A DNA stretch of 64,000 nucleotides, taken from contig NZ_JAWHTC010000002.1 in NCBI RefSeq assembly GCF_032586155.1, positions 868,001 to 932,000 of the forward strand, in the 5' to 3' direction. The translations under genes were made by a program, and so were the position numbers. The DNA is from JAWHTC01 sp032586155 (GTDB lineage Bacteria > Pseudomonadota > Alphaproteobacteria > Rhodobacterales > Rhodobacteraceae). Position 1 is the stretch's first letter. Each line of letters starts with the position of its first letter. Shown piece by piece: positions 25,873-35,121 of this stretch. A model generated the notes under the pieces. It had not been told where the DNA came from. It saw nothing but the letters and a program-made list of their open reading frames with translations, and searched no databases.

Positions 25873-27096
25873 TCACGCCGAAGTGAGCGTAAATCCGGCA
25901 ACCAATTCGATATGCGAGGACCAGCGGAACTGGTCCACCACCTGCACCCAATGAAGCGCGTACCCCGCCGCATCCAGCCTGTTGGCATCGCGCGCAAATG
26001 TCACCGGGTTACACGAGACATAGGCGATCTTCTCGACGCCCGAGGTACAAAGTTGCTCGATTTGCGCCTCGGCGCCGGCCCGGGGCGGGTCGATCACCGC
26101 AGCGTCGAACTTCTGCAATTCGTCGGGCATCAGGGGGCGGCGGAACAGGTCACGCGCCTCGACCGTCACCTTGCGCAGCCCGCTGACATGTCGCCAACCA
26201 TGATCCAGGGCTTTGGTCATTTCGGCGCTGCCCTCAACTGCGTGCACCTCTGACGTTTCCGCCAAGGGCAGGCTGAACGTACCGCATCCCGCAAACAAAT
26301 CGACAATCCGTCCGGCCTCGCCGACGGCTTGCCGAACCGCCGCCAACAACGTCTGTTCGCCGCTTTCCGTCGCCTGCAGGAACGCCCCCGGCGGCGGTGT
26401 TACTTCAGCGATACCAAAACGCTGCACCGGCGCACGACGCGTTGCCATCACCTCGCCATTCCAACTAAGCCGCGCCAGGTCATGCCGCTCGGCCTCCTGT
26501 GCCAGGCCGATCAACAACGGCCCATCAGGCTCCAGCCCGCCCTCTACGGCCACATCCAACCCACCCTCGGACAAGGTTGCCGTCACGCTCAACTCACCCC
26601 GCCGACTTGCTCCAACCCGTGCCAAGGCCTCTGCTACAGGTAGCGCTGCCAAAAGGTCGGGATGCAACAACTGGCATTCCGCAACTTCGACAATCACGTC
26701 CGAAGCGCGGGCATGAAACCCGGCCATTGCCCCCTTTTTTGTGCGCCGCGCCGACAATGTCGCTCGGCGGCGTGATTGTGGTGGCGAAGTCAGGATCGGG
26801 CGCATGTCCGCCTTTAACCCCTGCGCCGCCAGCGCTCGGGTGACCACTTCGGTTTTCCATTCGGCAACGAAGTCATCCGAGGCATGCTGCAACTGGCAGC
26901 CACCACAGGATTTGAAATGTCGGCAGGGCGGGCGGACGCGGGTCTCGGACGGCATTACAATCCGTATGTCGGCCAATCGATCGCCTTCAACCGCACCGCT
27001 TACTACCTCACCCGGTAGGGTCAGCGGCGCATAAAGCGGCCCTTCTGCAATACCATCGCCATGATGGCCCAACCGCTCGATGGTGAACTCCGCCAC
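25873..27096 (-). CDS. RlmD/TrmA-family RNA (uracil-5)-methyltransferase
   Basis: A 407-residue SAM-dependent methyltransferase of the RumA/TrmA type that makes 5-methyluridine in rRNA or tRNA. A TRAM-like N-terminus is followed by an iron-sulfur ligand set Cys58, Cys64, Cys67 and Cys141 (RHFKSCGGCQLQH and AECQLL), the SAM motif VDLFAGCGTFSLPLA near residue 280, IDPPRAGA and the catalytic Cys362 in YVSCNPVTFARD. The [4Fe-4S] ligands make an RlmD/RlmC-type enzyme acting on 23S rRNA more likely than TrmA. It is three bases downstream of the cca gene, last in a four-gene run with hslO, Nudix and cca. Confidence 0.9.
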   Translation of the reverse strand: MAEFTIERLGHHGDGIAEGPLYAPLTLPGEVVSGAVEGDRLADIRIVMPSETRVRPPCRHFKSCGGCQLQHASDDFVAEWKTEVVTRALAAQGLKADMRPILTSPPQSRRRATLSARRTKKGAMAGFHARASDVIVEVAECQLLHPDLLAALPVAEALARVGASRRGELSVTATLSEGGLDVAVEGGLEPDGPLLIGLAQEAERHDLARLSWNGEVMATRRAPVQRFGIAEVTPPPGAFLQATESGEQTLLAAVRQAVGEAGRIVDLFAGCGTFSLPLAETSEVHAVEGSAEMTKALDHGWRHVSGLRKVTVEARDLFRRPLMPDELQKFDAAVIDPPRAGAEAQIEQLCTSGVEKIAYVSCNPVTFARDANRLDAAGYALHWVQVVDQFRWSSHIELVAGFTLTSA

Positions 27097-27099
27097 GGC

Positions 27100-28260
27100 C
27101 TAATCCCCGATTCGCGCCAGCAATTCGTCGCGACTCATCTCGAACCCGGAGGCAATCCAATCCGCCTCCAACGCTTTCATCGCTTTGCCTATCGCCGGAC
27201 CTTTCAACGTGGGCATCAAATCCCTCGCCTTGATCGGAAAGACTGCGTTTTCGCCCTTTTCTCCGGCGGCAATGCCAGACCGATCCACTGGTCCACCCAG
27301 AACCGCTGCCCTGAGCAGGCAGACATCACGTGCCACATCGGCCCCATAATGATAGCCCAGCGCAGCAGGTGTCTCCATGCTGCCGATCCCATCACGCAGT
27401 GCCGTCAGCCGCATCGTCTCTTTCTTCGAAAGGCGGAACCGCAACGCGACATCCTCGCCACCCAACACCGCCAGCCGCCGCATCGCATCTGGCGCCAACC
27501 CCTGCTCACCCTCCAAATGTACCAATGGCGCCAGACCCTTGTCGTCTGCGCCGGGCAGGATATGGGCCAACACGCCGGTTTGCCGCATCGCCGCGACCGA
27601 GGGCGCAGGGTCGGGCGCCCGGAGCAGCTTCTTCATCTCTGCACCCACGCGTTCGCGCGACAGCCGGTCCAGCCCTTCAAGATGGCTGGCAATCGCCGCC
27701 AACCCCTCGGCATCCAGCCCGGCCTGCGCGTCGCCATACCAGGCATGAAACCGGAAAAACCGCAGCGTGCGCAGGTAATCCTCACGAATACGCTCTACCG
27801 GATTCTCGATGAACCGCACCCGCCGCGCATTCAGATCGCCCAGACCACCCAGCGGATCAATCACTTGTCCGGACGCATCGGCATAAAGCGCATTCATGGT
27901 GAAATCACGCCGCCTTGCGTCGTCGGCAATCTCTTTGGAAAAGGCAATCACCGCGCGGCGGCCATCGGTTTCGACGTCATGGCGAAATGTGGTGATCTCG
28001 TGCGGCTCTCCGCCTGCCACCACCGTCACGGTGCCATGGTCGATCCCCGTCGGGATCACCTTGAACCCGGCGGCACGTTCCAACACCAACACCTCGTCTG
28101 GCTCGGCATCGGTGGCAATGTCGATGTCGTGCACTTCAACCCCCAGCAAGGCGTTGCGCACGCAACCACCAACAAACAGCGCCACGTGTCCGGCTTCGGT
28201 CAGCGCCCGGCAAACGCCTTGCGTGTCCTTGTTGCTGAACCAATCCCCGGTGATCTTCAT
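27100..28260 (-). CDS. CCA tRNA nucleotidyltransferase / poly(A) polymerase family
   Basis: A 386-residue class II nucleotidyltransferase that builds or repairs the CCA end of tRNA, or a poly(A) polymerase of the same family; the two cannot be told apart here. The catalytic motif FVGGCVRNALLG with HDIDIAT sets Gly31-Asn36 and Asp45/Asp47, followed by RRRDFTMNAL with the typical NxxxY continuation. ATG 28260 overlaps the stop of the CoA Nudix gene (ATGA), so translation is coupled. Second to last in the hslO-Nudix-cca-methyltransferase run. Confidence 0.93.
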   Translation of the reverse strand: MKITGDWFSNKDTQGVCRALTEAGHVALFVGGCVRNALLGVEVHDIDIATDAEPDEVLVLERAAGFKVIPTGIDHGTVTVVAGGEPHEITTFRHDVETDGRRAVIAFSKEIADDARRRDFTMNALYADASGQVIDPLGGLGDLNARRVRFIENPVERIREDYLRTLRFFRFHAWYGDAQAGLDAEGLAAIASHLEGLDRLSRERVGAEMKKLLRAPDPAPSVAAMRQTGVLAHILPGADDKGLAPLVHLEGEQGLAPDAMRRLAVLGGEDVALRFRLSKKETMRLTALRDGIGSMETPAALGYHYGADVARDVCLLRAAVLGGPVDRSGIAAGEKGENAVFPIKARDLMPTLKGPAIGKAMKALEADWIASGFEMSRDELLARIGD

Positions 28261-28862
28261 GGCCCACCCATCCGCTCGGCCAAACCGCGCAGAATACGCG
28301 CAGTGGCACCCCAGATATAATAGGGACCGAAGGGAACGGTATAGTAATAACGCCGCTGCCCCAGCCAACGCCGCGACTGAACGGAAAACCGCGCGGGATC
28401 TGCGACATGGGCAAAGGGCACTCGAAACACCTCATCCACCTCTCCCGGTTCGGGGCGTGCATCGAAATCGGCTCTAACACGGCCCAGAACCGGTGTGATC
28501 GTGAAACTGGTCACGGTTTCATGGAACGGCAATACACCGATGACATCGACATTGTCAGGGTGCAGCCCAATCTCCTCATGCGCCTCGCGCAACGCGGCGG
28601 CGGTCACATCCGCGTCACCTTCGTCCTGCTTTCCGCCGGGAAAGGCAATCTGCCCGGGGTGATGTTTCAGATGCGAAGCGCGTTTCGTCAGGATCACATC
28701 GAGATGGCCGTCGTCGCGCTCAATCAACGGCACAAGCACACCAGCCGGTCGAAGCTTGCGATCCGTCGGCCAGGTGGTTTTTGGGTTCAGGTCGAAATCA
28801 GACGAGCTTCCCCCGCCACGCGACAGTGCCGCGCGCACGGGGGCAAGCGGATCAGGCGTCAT
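28257..28862 (-). CDS. CoA pyrophosphatase, Nudix family
   Basis: A 201-residue Nudix hydrolase of the CoA diphosphatase subgroup, which splits CoA or its oxidised forms. The subgroup signature ILTKRASHLKHHPGQIAFPGG lies at 57-77 and runs into the Nudix box at 76-100 (GGKQD...REAHEEIGL). ATG 28862 is chosen because the subgroup begins here and GAAGGCGG precedes it; it overlaps the end of hslO by 11 bases. It overlaps cca at its 3' end. Translational coupling across hslO-Nudix-cca is evident. Confidence 0.9.
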   Translation of the reverse strand: MTPDPLAPVRAALSRGGGSSSDFDLNPKTTWPTDRKLRPAGVLVPLIERDDGHLDVILTKRASHLKHHPGQIAFPGGKQDEGDADVTAAALREAHEEIGLHPDNVDVIGVLPFHETVTSFTITPVLGRVRADFDARPEPGEVDEVFRVPFAHVADPARFSVQSRRWLGQRRYYYTVPFGPYYIWGATARILRGLAERMGGP

Positions 28863-29817
28863 TGCCGCCTTCTTTCGCCTCGAATCCGACGGTGGCCGGA
28901 TCAAGGTCGTAATGCTGGCCGCAGAACTGGCAGTCGGCAGTCACCCGGCCATCATCCGTGGTCATCTTTTCGATGTCACGCGCCGAATAGATCGAAAGGC
29001 TTTGGCGCACACGATCCTCGGAACAGGTGCAGCCGAAACGCACCTGCTGCGCGTCATAGACCCGCGGGGCCTCTTCGTGGAACAGGCGCAACAACAGGTC
29101 GGTCGGTGGGATCACCGGCCCGATCAGCTCCAGCTCTTCAACGGTATCCAGCAGGATATTCACCCGCGACCAGTTCTCGTTCATGTCCACCGCGACCGGC
29201 GCTGGTGCTTCGCTCTGCACGTGTTCACCGGCCTTGGGCATATGCTGCAGCATCACGCCCCCAGCGCGCCAGCTCTCTCCGGTTCCCGGCATCATCGACT
29301 TGCCAAAGCCCAGCTGGAACCGGGTCGGCAACTGCTCGGACTGACCGAAATAGGCCTCGGCACAATCCGACAGGGACGCACCGGCCACCGGCGTGATTCC
29401 CTGATAGGGCTGCATGCCTTCACCCTGGTCGATCAGGATGGCGAAATACCCCTCGCCCACCTGTTCGAACGGTGCTCCGTCACTGATCCGCTCGCGGTCG
29501 AAACTGGCATAGGCACGGATCCGCGCGCTACCGCCTTCCTCTTCCGGAGCATAGTAATCGGTCGCGATCATCCGCACCGCGCCCTTGGATTGGACCTGAA
29601 GCGACAGCTTCCAGCGCAGCTTGACCGTCTGGCCGATCAGCGCGGTCAGCAACACCATCTCCGCCACCAGCGCTTCGACCGGGGCGGGGTAATCATGCTG
29701 ACCCAAGATGCCATCTAACACACCATCCAGACGGGCCACGCGGCCGCGCATGTCCGAATTATCAAGCTGGAACGGCAGGACGGTGTCGTCCCAGGCGATT
29801 TTCTGTCCGAGTGTCAT
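28852..29817 (-). CDS. hslO: Redox-regulated chaperone Hsp33
   Basis: A 321-residue Hsp33 holdase chaperone, switched on by oxidation. The zinc/redox Cys set is at Cys263 and Cys265 (CTCSED) and Cys296 and Cys299 (CQFC), the usual CxC-x27-32-CxxC layout. The N-terminal domain begins IAWDDTVLPFQLDNSDMRGR (20 residues). Start ATG 29817 is chosen because family members begin here; an upstream start would add 34 residues. It is divergent from the Nudix gene at 29912 and leads the four-gene run. Confidence 0.95.
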   Translation of the reverse strand: MTLGQKIAWDDTVLPFQLDNSDMRGRVARLDGVLDGILGQHDYPAPVEALVAEMVLLTALIGQTVKLRWKLSLQVQSKGAVRMIATDYYAPEEEGGSARIRAYASFDRERISDGAPFEQVGEGYFAILIDQGEGMQPYQGITPVAGASLSDCAEAYFGQSEQLPTRFQLGFGKSMMPGTGESWRAGGVMLQHMPKAGEHVQSEAPAPVAVDMNENWSRVNILLDTVEELELIGPVIPPTDLLLRLFHEEAPRVYDAQQVRFGCTCSEDRVRQSLSIYSARDIEKMTTDDGRVTADCQFCGQHYDLDPATVGFEAKEGGNDA

Positions 29818-29911
29818 GAGATAACCTATAAGCGCCGGGGCTCCGGCATACCGCGAGTAGATAGGCGCGGCAAGGCCCAGTACAAGGGGTCCGTCAAAGA
29901 GGGATGAGCAG

Positions 29912-30370
29912 ATGATCAAACGCTATGGAACGCCGCCAAGGCGGGGCAAGGCCCACACCCTGCGGCGCGGGGCCTATGCGATCCTGCCGCGCGGCGGAGA
30001 TTTACTGGTAACGTTCCAATCGACGCCATTCGAAGAGTTCCAACTTCCTGGCGGCGGGGTCGATCCTGGGGAATCACCACTTCAGGCGCTGCACCGCGAA
30101 GTCTACGAGGAAACCGGTTGGCGCATAGCCGCGCCGCGCCGGCTGGGCGCATTCCGCCGATTCACCTTCATGCCGGAATATGACCTATGGGCGGAAAAAC
30201 TCTGCGAGATCTTTGTCGCCCGGCCGGTGCGCCCGCTTGGACCCCCGCTGGAACCAGATCACAGCGCCGTCTGGATGGAGGTCGGTGACGCCGCGGGGCT
30301 GCTGGGCAATTCCGGCGACCGCGCCTTTGTTACGCACTATGTGAATGGGCACTCGCGGTCTGCGCCGTGA
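29912..30370 (+). CDS. Nudix hydrolase
   Basis: A 152-residue Nudix protein. The box spans residues 48-70 (GGGVDPGES...REVYEETGW). The N-terminus (MIKRYGTPPRRGKAHTLRRGAYAILPRGGDLL) resembles the bis(5'-nucleosyl)-polyphosphate or RppH-related groups, but without a decisive substrate motif. Its last 34 bases overlap antisense with the receiver-PP2C gene. Divergent from hslO with 94 bases between starts. Confidence 0.85.
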   Translation: MIKRYGTPPRRGKAHTLRRGAYAILPRGGDLLVTFQSTPFEEFQLPGGGVDPGESPLQALHREVYEETGWRIAAPRRLGAFRRFTFMPEYDLWAEKLCEIFVARPVRPLGPPLEPDHSAVWMEVGDAAGLLGNSGDRAFVTHYVNGHSRSAP

Positions 30371-31662
30371 TATTCGAACAGGATCGCGGACACGTCATCG
30401 GGAAAATCCCCGTCATCGGCGAAATGCGACAGTTTCCAGATCAGCGTTTCCAACAGCGCCGGGCCGGAAATATCGGCCATCTCGCGCATCATCTCTTCCA
30501 GCCCCTCTTCGGTCAGCAAATCACCGGTGTCTGACGGGCATTCGACAATTCCATCGGAAAAGATCATGAACCGGTCGCCGGGGGCGAGTTGAAGGGTGAA
30601 CTCCTCGTATTGGGCGCCCTGGACCAGCCCCACAGGCAAGCCCCCTGGCCCGTCCTGCAAGATGTCACCGTCGCTGCACTGCACCAGCGGATGCGGATGC
30701 CCCGCCTGTGCCATCCGGACAAACCCTGTCGACAGGTCAACATCTGCCAGGAGTAGGGTAAAGTAATGCTCGGTCTCCATCTCACCCAACACCAGCATGT
30801 TCAGATGCTCGATCACGCTGGCCGGCGGTAGTGGGCGATGCCCTCCACCCGGCGCCTCTTCCATCGCAACATTCTGTTCTGGGGATGACGGCGAAAGATA
30901 CCCCGCCAGCCGTGCGGTCATCAGTGCCGAGCTGATCCCGTGCCCCGACACGTCGATGGCATACAACCCGATGCGCGTCTTGCTGACCACGTAGAAGCCG
31001 ACAAGGTCACCACCGACATGGCCGCTTGGCTGCAGCAACAACGAGACTTCGCCTGGCCCGAAATCGCGATGCCGTTCACGCAGCAGAGACTGTTGGAGTT
31101 TCTTGGCTTCCAGAAGGTCACTGTCGATTGACGCATAAAGCGATTGCAGCTTTTCCAACGTCATCTTGATCATTCGGTTCTTCTCGGTCAGCTCACGCTC
31201 CATTCTGAGTATGCGTTCACCCGCGGTCAGTCTTGCCCGGAGCTCGGCGGGATTGACCGGCTTGGTCAGGAAATCATCGGCACCATTGTCCAGCCCCTTG
31301 GCCACCTCGTCCTTCTCGCTTTTCGAGGTCAGCAGGATGAAATAGCCATAGCTTTCCCGCTTCATCGCCCGGAACGCCTTGCAGAACTCGAGCCCATCCA
31401 TCCCCGGCATCATCCAGTCGCTGATCACCATGTCCGGTTCGATCTGCCGACAGATTTCAAGCGCCAGCTGCCCCGATTCAGCCTCAAGCACCCGGTAGCC
31501 CCAGCGAGACAGTGATACCTGCAGGATTTTTCGCTGCAACCGGCTGTCATCCACCACAAGAACCGTCCGTACCCCGGAGGAGGCATTCTCTGCCGAATCG
31601 GTATCGGTCGACTTGATCGGGTTACGTTGTGACATGGCTATGGACTTGCGGGCTTCGGACAT
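30337..31662 (-). CDS. Response regulator with PP2C (SpoIIE/RsbU-type) phosphatase output
   Basis: A 441-residue signalling protein. Residues about 32-145 are a receiver domain with acidic pair Asp38-Asp39, phospho-acceptor Asp82 in ISDWMMPGMDG, Thr110 and Lys132. A coiled coil follows (about 145-195), then a PP2C-type phosphatase domain with metal ligands in SGHVGGDLVG (Asp217), DVSGHG at 235-240, FSDGIVE and a final DDVSAI. Such proteins dephosphorylate anti-anti-sigma or related partners when their receiver is phosphorylated. No such partner gene is adjacent. An Hpt gene is divergent (31830), and the 3' end overlaps the Nudix gene by 34 bases. Start may also be the ATG at 31635. Confidence 0.9.
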   Translation of the reverse strand: MSEARKSIAMSQRNPIKSTDTDSAENASSGVRTVLVVDDSRLQRKILQVSLSRWGYRVLEAESGQLALEICRQIEPDMVISDWMMPGMDGLEFCKAFRAMKRESYGYFILLTSKSEKDEVAKGLDNGADDFLTKPVNPAELRARLTAGERILRMERELTEKNRMIKMTLEKLQSLYASIDSDLLEAKKLQQSLLRERHRDFGPGEVSLLLQPSGHVGGDLVGFYVVSKTRIGLYAIDVSGHGISSALMTARLAGYLSPSSPEQNVAMEEAPGGGHRPLPPASVIEHLNMLVLGEMETEHYFTLLLADVDLSTGFVRMAQAGHPHPLVQCSDGDILQDGPGGLPVGLVQGAQYEEFTLQLAPGDRFMIFSDGIVECPSDTGDLLTEEGLEEMMREMADISGPALLETLIWKLSHFADDGDFPDDVSAILFEYHGADRECPFT

Positions 31663-31829
31663 ATGTCACAGCCAGTACCCGTCTGAATTTAACAAGCGGT
31701 GAAAGATAAAATGCGAAAAGGTCATCCTTTTCTGCCCGGCAAGTCGCCCTGGCTGCGCCATGAACCGCTAACCTTCCGTTAATTCCAGAGACCTAGACTT
31801 CACACCAACGCGCGAAGGAAGGTGATGCC

Positions 31830-32162
31830 ATGATTGACTGGTCAAAGGTGACCGAGCTGCGTCAGGAAATCGGGGGCGAGGATTTCGCCGAGGTCGTCGA
31901 TTTGTTCCTCGAAGAAGTGGATGAGGCCATGCAACGCCTGCGCGATGGCTGTCCGGGTGACAGGCTTGAATGCTGCCTGCATTTTCTCAAGGGCAGCGCG
32001 CTCAACCTGGGCTTTGACGCGTTTTCCACGCTCTGTGCCGCCGGCGAGGCATCGGCCGCGCTGGGCAATACGGATCAGGTCGACGTCGCCGAAATCTGCC
32101 ACGTCTTTGACGAATCGAAAGCTCTGTTCCTGGACGAATTGCCGGCCCGGCTGGCTGCCTAG
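31830..32162 (+). CDS. Stand-alone Hpt (histidine phosphotransfer) protein
   Basis: A 110-residue four-helix phosphotransfer protein. The motif HFLKGSALNLG places the phosphorylated His at 51, followed by Lys54-Gly55-Ser56 as required. It can relay a phosphoryl group between a histidine kinase's receiver and another receiver, for example the receiver-PP2C protein made from the divergent gene with 167 bases between starts. AAGGAAGGTGATGCC precedes the ATG. The stop codon overlaps the ilvA stop region by 4 bases on the opposite strand. Confidence 0.9.
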   Translation: MIDWSKVTELRQEIGGEDFAEVVDLFLEEVDEAMQRLRDGCPGDRLECCLHFLKGSALNLGFDAFSTLCAAGEASAALGNTDQVDVAEICHVFDESKALFLDELPARLAA

Positions 32163-33406
32163 ATCAGGAACTCTGCCAATATCTCGTCGCTGGTGATGTC
32201 GCGGTAGGGGAAACCGGCCTCATCCAACCGGGCAAACAACGTTTCGAAATTCTCGGGCGCGCTGGTTTCGATCCCAATCAAGACCGAGCCGAAGTTGCGC
32301 GCCGATTTCTTCAGATATTCGAACCGGGCAATATCGTCATCCGGCCCGAGCGTGCTCAGAAATTCCTTCAATGCTCCGGGACGTTGCGGCATCCGCAAGA
32401 TGAAATACTTCTTCACACCCGAGAATCGCTGCGCCCGTTCCTTTACCTCGGGCAGGCGCTCGAAATCGAAATTCCCGCCCGAGGTGATACAAACGACCTG
32501 CTTGCCCTTGATCTGATCGGCAACGTCAACCAGAGCATCGACCGCCAACGCGCCGGCGGGCTCCAAAACAATGCCCTCGACGTTCAACATCTCGAGCATG
32601 GTCACACAGATCCGATCTTCAGGCGCGGCGAACACTGTCGCCGGGTCAATGTCTTTCAGCACTTCGAACGGGTAAGCCCCGATCCGCGCCACCGCCGCGC
32701 CGTCGACAAAACTGTCCACCTTTTCCAGAGTCACAGGTTCGCCCGCCGCCACCGCCGCCTCAAGGCTGGTTCCACCCGCCGGTTCGACAAAGCTGTAGCT
32801 CACTGTCGGGCCAAAATACTGCCGAATCCCCGCCGACAGGCCTCCGCCACCGACAGGCAGGATAATGTGATCCGGCGCGCCACCCATCTGATCGGCAATC
32901 TCAACCCCGACCGATGCCTGCCCCTCAACCACGTCCTCATCATCAAACGGCGCCAGGAAGTGTCCGCCCTCGGCCTCGCAGAACCGCTGTGCCTCGGCCA
33001 GCGTATCGTCGAAATAGTCGCCCACCAGGCGGATCTCGATCGCGTCGCCGCCGAAAATCTGCGTTTTCTGCACCTTCTGCGCCGGGGTCGTCACCGGCAT
33101 GTAGATCACGCCGAACACACCGAAATGCTGGCACATAAAGGCCACGCCCTGCGCATGGTTGCCCGCACTGGCACAAACAAACAGCTTCGACGTGGCGTCG
33201 CCATCCAGCACCTTGCGCATCGCGTTGAACGCCCCGCGCAGCTTATACGACCGCACCGGAGACAGGTCCTCGCGCTTTAGCCAGATGTCGCATTCGAACC
33301 GTTCGCTGAGATGCACATTGCGCTGCAACGGCGTGTCGGGGAACACCTGGCGCATGGCGCGTTCGGCGGCTCGGGCGCGGGTATGGAAGTCCTGTTGAAA
33401 ACTCAT
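32159..33406 (-). CDS. ilvA: Threonine dehydratase (short, single-ACT form)
   Basis: A 415-residue pyridoxal-phosphate enzyme that deaminates threonine to 2-oxobutanoate, the first step of isoleucine synthesis. The Schiff-base Lys55 lies in RSYKLRG, the phosphate-binding GGGGLSAG follows, and a C-terminal ACT-like domain (KYFILRMPQRPGALKEFL) is present, so this is the short IlvA type with one regulatory domain. ATG 33406 is chosen over the in-frame TTG at 33412. It is divergent from argG; 105 bases separate the starts. Confidence 0.95.
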   Translation of the reverse strand: MSFQQDFHTRARAAERAMRQVFPDTPLQRNVHLSERFECDIWLKREDLSPVRSYKLRGAFNAMRKVLDGDATSKLFVCASAGNHAQGVAFMCQHFGVFGVIYMPVTTPAQKVQKTQIFGGDAIEIRLVGDYFDDTLAEAQRFCEAEGGHFLAPFDDEDVVEGQASVGVEIADQMGGAPDHIILPVGGGGLSAGIRQYFGPTVSYSFVEPAGGTSLEAAVAAGEPVTLEKVDSFVDGAAVARIGAYPFEVLKDIDPATVFAAPEDRICVTMLEMLNVEGIVLEPAGALAVDALVDVADQIKGKQVVCITSGGNFDFERLPEVKERAQRFSGVKKYFILRMPQRPGALKEFLSTLGPDDDIARFEYLKKSARNFGSVLIGIETSAPENFETLFARLDEAGFPYRDITSDEILAEFLI

Positions 33407-33452
33407 CCGCAATGCTTAAGCGCCCGATATGCGCCCGCGCAAGCCCCACACC

Positions 33453-33481
33453 TTGCCCTGCGACACAAAACCCGATATCGC
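33453..33481 (+). promoter_or_regulatory. Predicted argG promoter
   Basis: TTGCCC, a 17-base spacer and TATCGC, with the ATG of argG 31 bases downstream. Decent sigma-70-type match; no arginine-operator palindrome seen. Confidence 0.4.
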
Positions 33482-33511
33482 GCCGGTGATCTGAATAAGA
33501 GGATTCCCGCT

Positions 33512-34738
33512 ATGTCCGCGCCCAAGAAAGTCGTCCTAGCCTATTCCGGTGGCCTTGATACGTCGATCATCCTGAAATGGCTGCAAACCGAATACGGTTG
33601 CGAAGTCATCACCTTTACCGCTGACCTCGGCCAGGGTGAAGAGCTGGAACCGGCCCGCAAAAAGGCCGAAATGCTGGGCATCAAGCCCGAGAACATCCAT
33701 ATCGAGGACCTGCGCGAAGAGTTCGTCCGCGACTACGTCTTCCCGATGTTCCGCGCCAATGCGCAATACGAAGGTCTCTACCTTCTGGGCACCTCGATCG
33801 CCCGTCCGCTGATCTCGAAGCGCCTGGTCGAACTGGCCGAAGAACACGGCGGCGACGCGGTCAGCCACGGCGCCACCGGCAAGGGCAATGACCAGGTCCG
33901 CTTCGAACTGGCCGCCTATGCCCTGAACCCCGATATCAAGGTGATCGCGCCCTGGCGGGAATGGGACTTGGGCTCGCGGACACGCCTTCTTGAATTCGCC
34001 GAGCAACACCAGATTCCCGTTGCCAAGGACAAGCGCGGCGAGGCCCCATTCAGCGTCGACGCCAACCTCCTGCACACCTCCTCCGAGGGCAAGGTTCTGG
34101 AAGACCCGGCCGAGGACGCGCCCGATTACGTTTATCAGCGCACCGTCCATCCCGAAGACGCCCCCGACACGCCCGAGTTTATCGAAATCGAATTCAAGAA
34201 GGGCGATCCCGTTGCGATCAACGGCGTGGGCATGTCCCCCGCCACCGTCCTGACCGAGCTGAACGAATATGGCCGTAAACACGGCATCGGCCGTCTCGAT
34301 CTGGTCGAAGGCCGTTACGTTGGCATGAAGTCGCGCGGCATCTACGAAACCCCCGGCGGCACCATCCTTCTGGACGCCCACCGTGGCATCGAATCGATCA
34401 CCATGGACCGCGGCGCGATGCACATGAAGGACGAGTTGATGCCGCGCTATGCCGAGCTGATCTACAACGGCTACTGGTTCTCGCCCGAGCGCGAGATGCT
34501 GCAGGCCGCCATCGACCACAGCCAGGAACATGTCACCGGCACCGTCCGCATGAAGCTCTACAAGGGCCTCGCCCGCGTGGTGGGCCGCTGGTCGGATCAC
34601 TCGCTCTATTCCGAGGAACACGTGACATTCGAGGAAGACATGGGCGCCTATGATCAGACCGACGCGGCGGGCTTCATCCAGCTGAACGCCCTGCGCCTGA
34701 AACTGATCGCCATGCGCAACCGGCGCATCAAACCGTAA
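33512..34738 (+). CDS. argG: Argininosuccinate synthase
   Basis: A 408-residue enzyme that joins citrulline and aspartate with ATP to argininosuccinate. The P-loop SGGLDTS is at residues 12-18 (MSAPKKVVLAYSGGLDTS in full context, counted in pieces), with the AGDLGQ-type TADLGQG and the citrulline-binding SHGATGKGNDQ later. The length is usual for the short bacterial form. AGAGGA precedes ATG 33512. A strong terminator follows 33 bases after the stop. Divergent from ilvA. Confidence 0.97.
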   Translation: MSAPKKVVLAYSGGLDTSIILKWLQTEYGCEVITFTADLGQGEELEPARKKAEMLGIKPENIHIEDLREEFVRDYVFPMFRANAQYEGLYLLGTSIARPLISKRLVELAEEHGGDAVSHGATGKGNDQVRFELAAYALNPDIKVIAPWREWDLGSRTRLLEFAEQHQIPVAKDKRGEAPFSVDANLLHTSSEGKVLEDPAEDAPDYVYQRTVHPEDAPDTPEFIEIEFKKGDPVAINGVGMSPATVLTELNEYGRKHGIGRLDLVEGRYVGMKSRGIYETPGGTILLDAHRGIESITMDRGAMHMKDELMPRYAELIYNGYWFSPEREMLQAAIDHSQEHVTGTVRMKLYKGLARVVGRWSDHSLYSEEHVTFEEDMGAYDQTDAAGFIQLNALRLKLIAMRNRRIKP

Positions 34739-34770
34739 GCTCCTGCAACGTCACTGTTGCCGATATCTGA

Positions 34771-34799
34771 ATGCCCGCCTAGCACAGGCGGGCATTTTC
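34771..34799 (+). terminator. Terminator behind argG
   Basis: A 10 bp stem (ATGCCCGCCT with AGGCGGGCAT) and a 5-base loop followed by TTTT. It ends the argG transcript before the SCP2 gene at 34813, which needs its own promoter or readthrough. Confidence 0.88.
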
Positions 34800-34812
34800 T
34801 GTGGAGGGACTC

Positions 34813-35100
34813 ATGTCGCTTGCTGCCATCGCTGACGGGATCAACGCCAACATGCCGAAAAGCGGATTCGAGTGGTCGCTGAAATTCGACTGTGGCGACG
34901 ATGGCGTGATCGTGCTGGCCGACGGCGTGGCCTCGACCGAAGATCGCGACACCGATTGCACCATCAAGCTTACAACCGAGAACCTGACCAAGCTGCTGCT
35001 AGGCAAACTGAACCCGATGACCAGCGTCATGACCGGCAAGCTCAAGGTGTCGGGCAACGCTGGCGTGGCGATGAAATTGGGATCGCTGCTCAAGGGGTGA
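34813..35100 (+). CDS. SCP2 sterol-carrier-like protein
   Basis: A 95-residue protein with the SCP2 lipid-binding fold: FDCGDDGVIVLADG, TDCTIKLTTENLTKLLLGKLNPMTS split across the middle, and GKLKVSGNAGVAMKLGSLL at the end. Bacterial SCP2 proteins bind long-chain lipids or CoA esters in the cytoplasm. GGAGG stands five bases before ATG 34813. It starts 14 bases after the argG terminator. Confidence 0.85.
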   Translation: MSLAAIADGINANMPKSGFEWSLKFDCGDDGVIVLADGVASTEDRDTDCTIKLTTENLTKLLLGKLNPMTSVMTGKLKVSGNAGVAMKLGSLLKG

Positions 35101-35121
35101 CGACCCAATCGAACCGACCGA

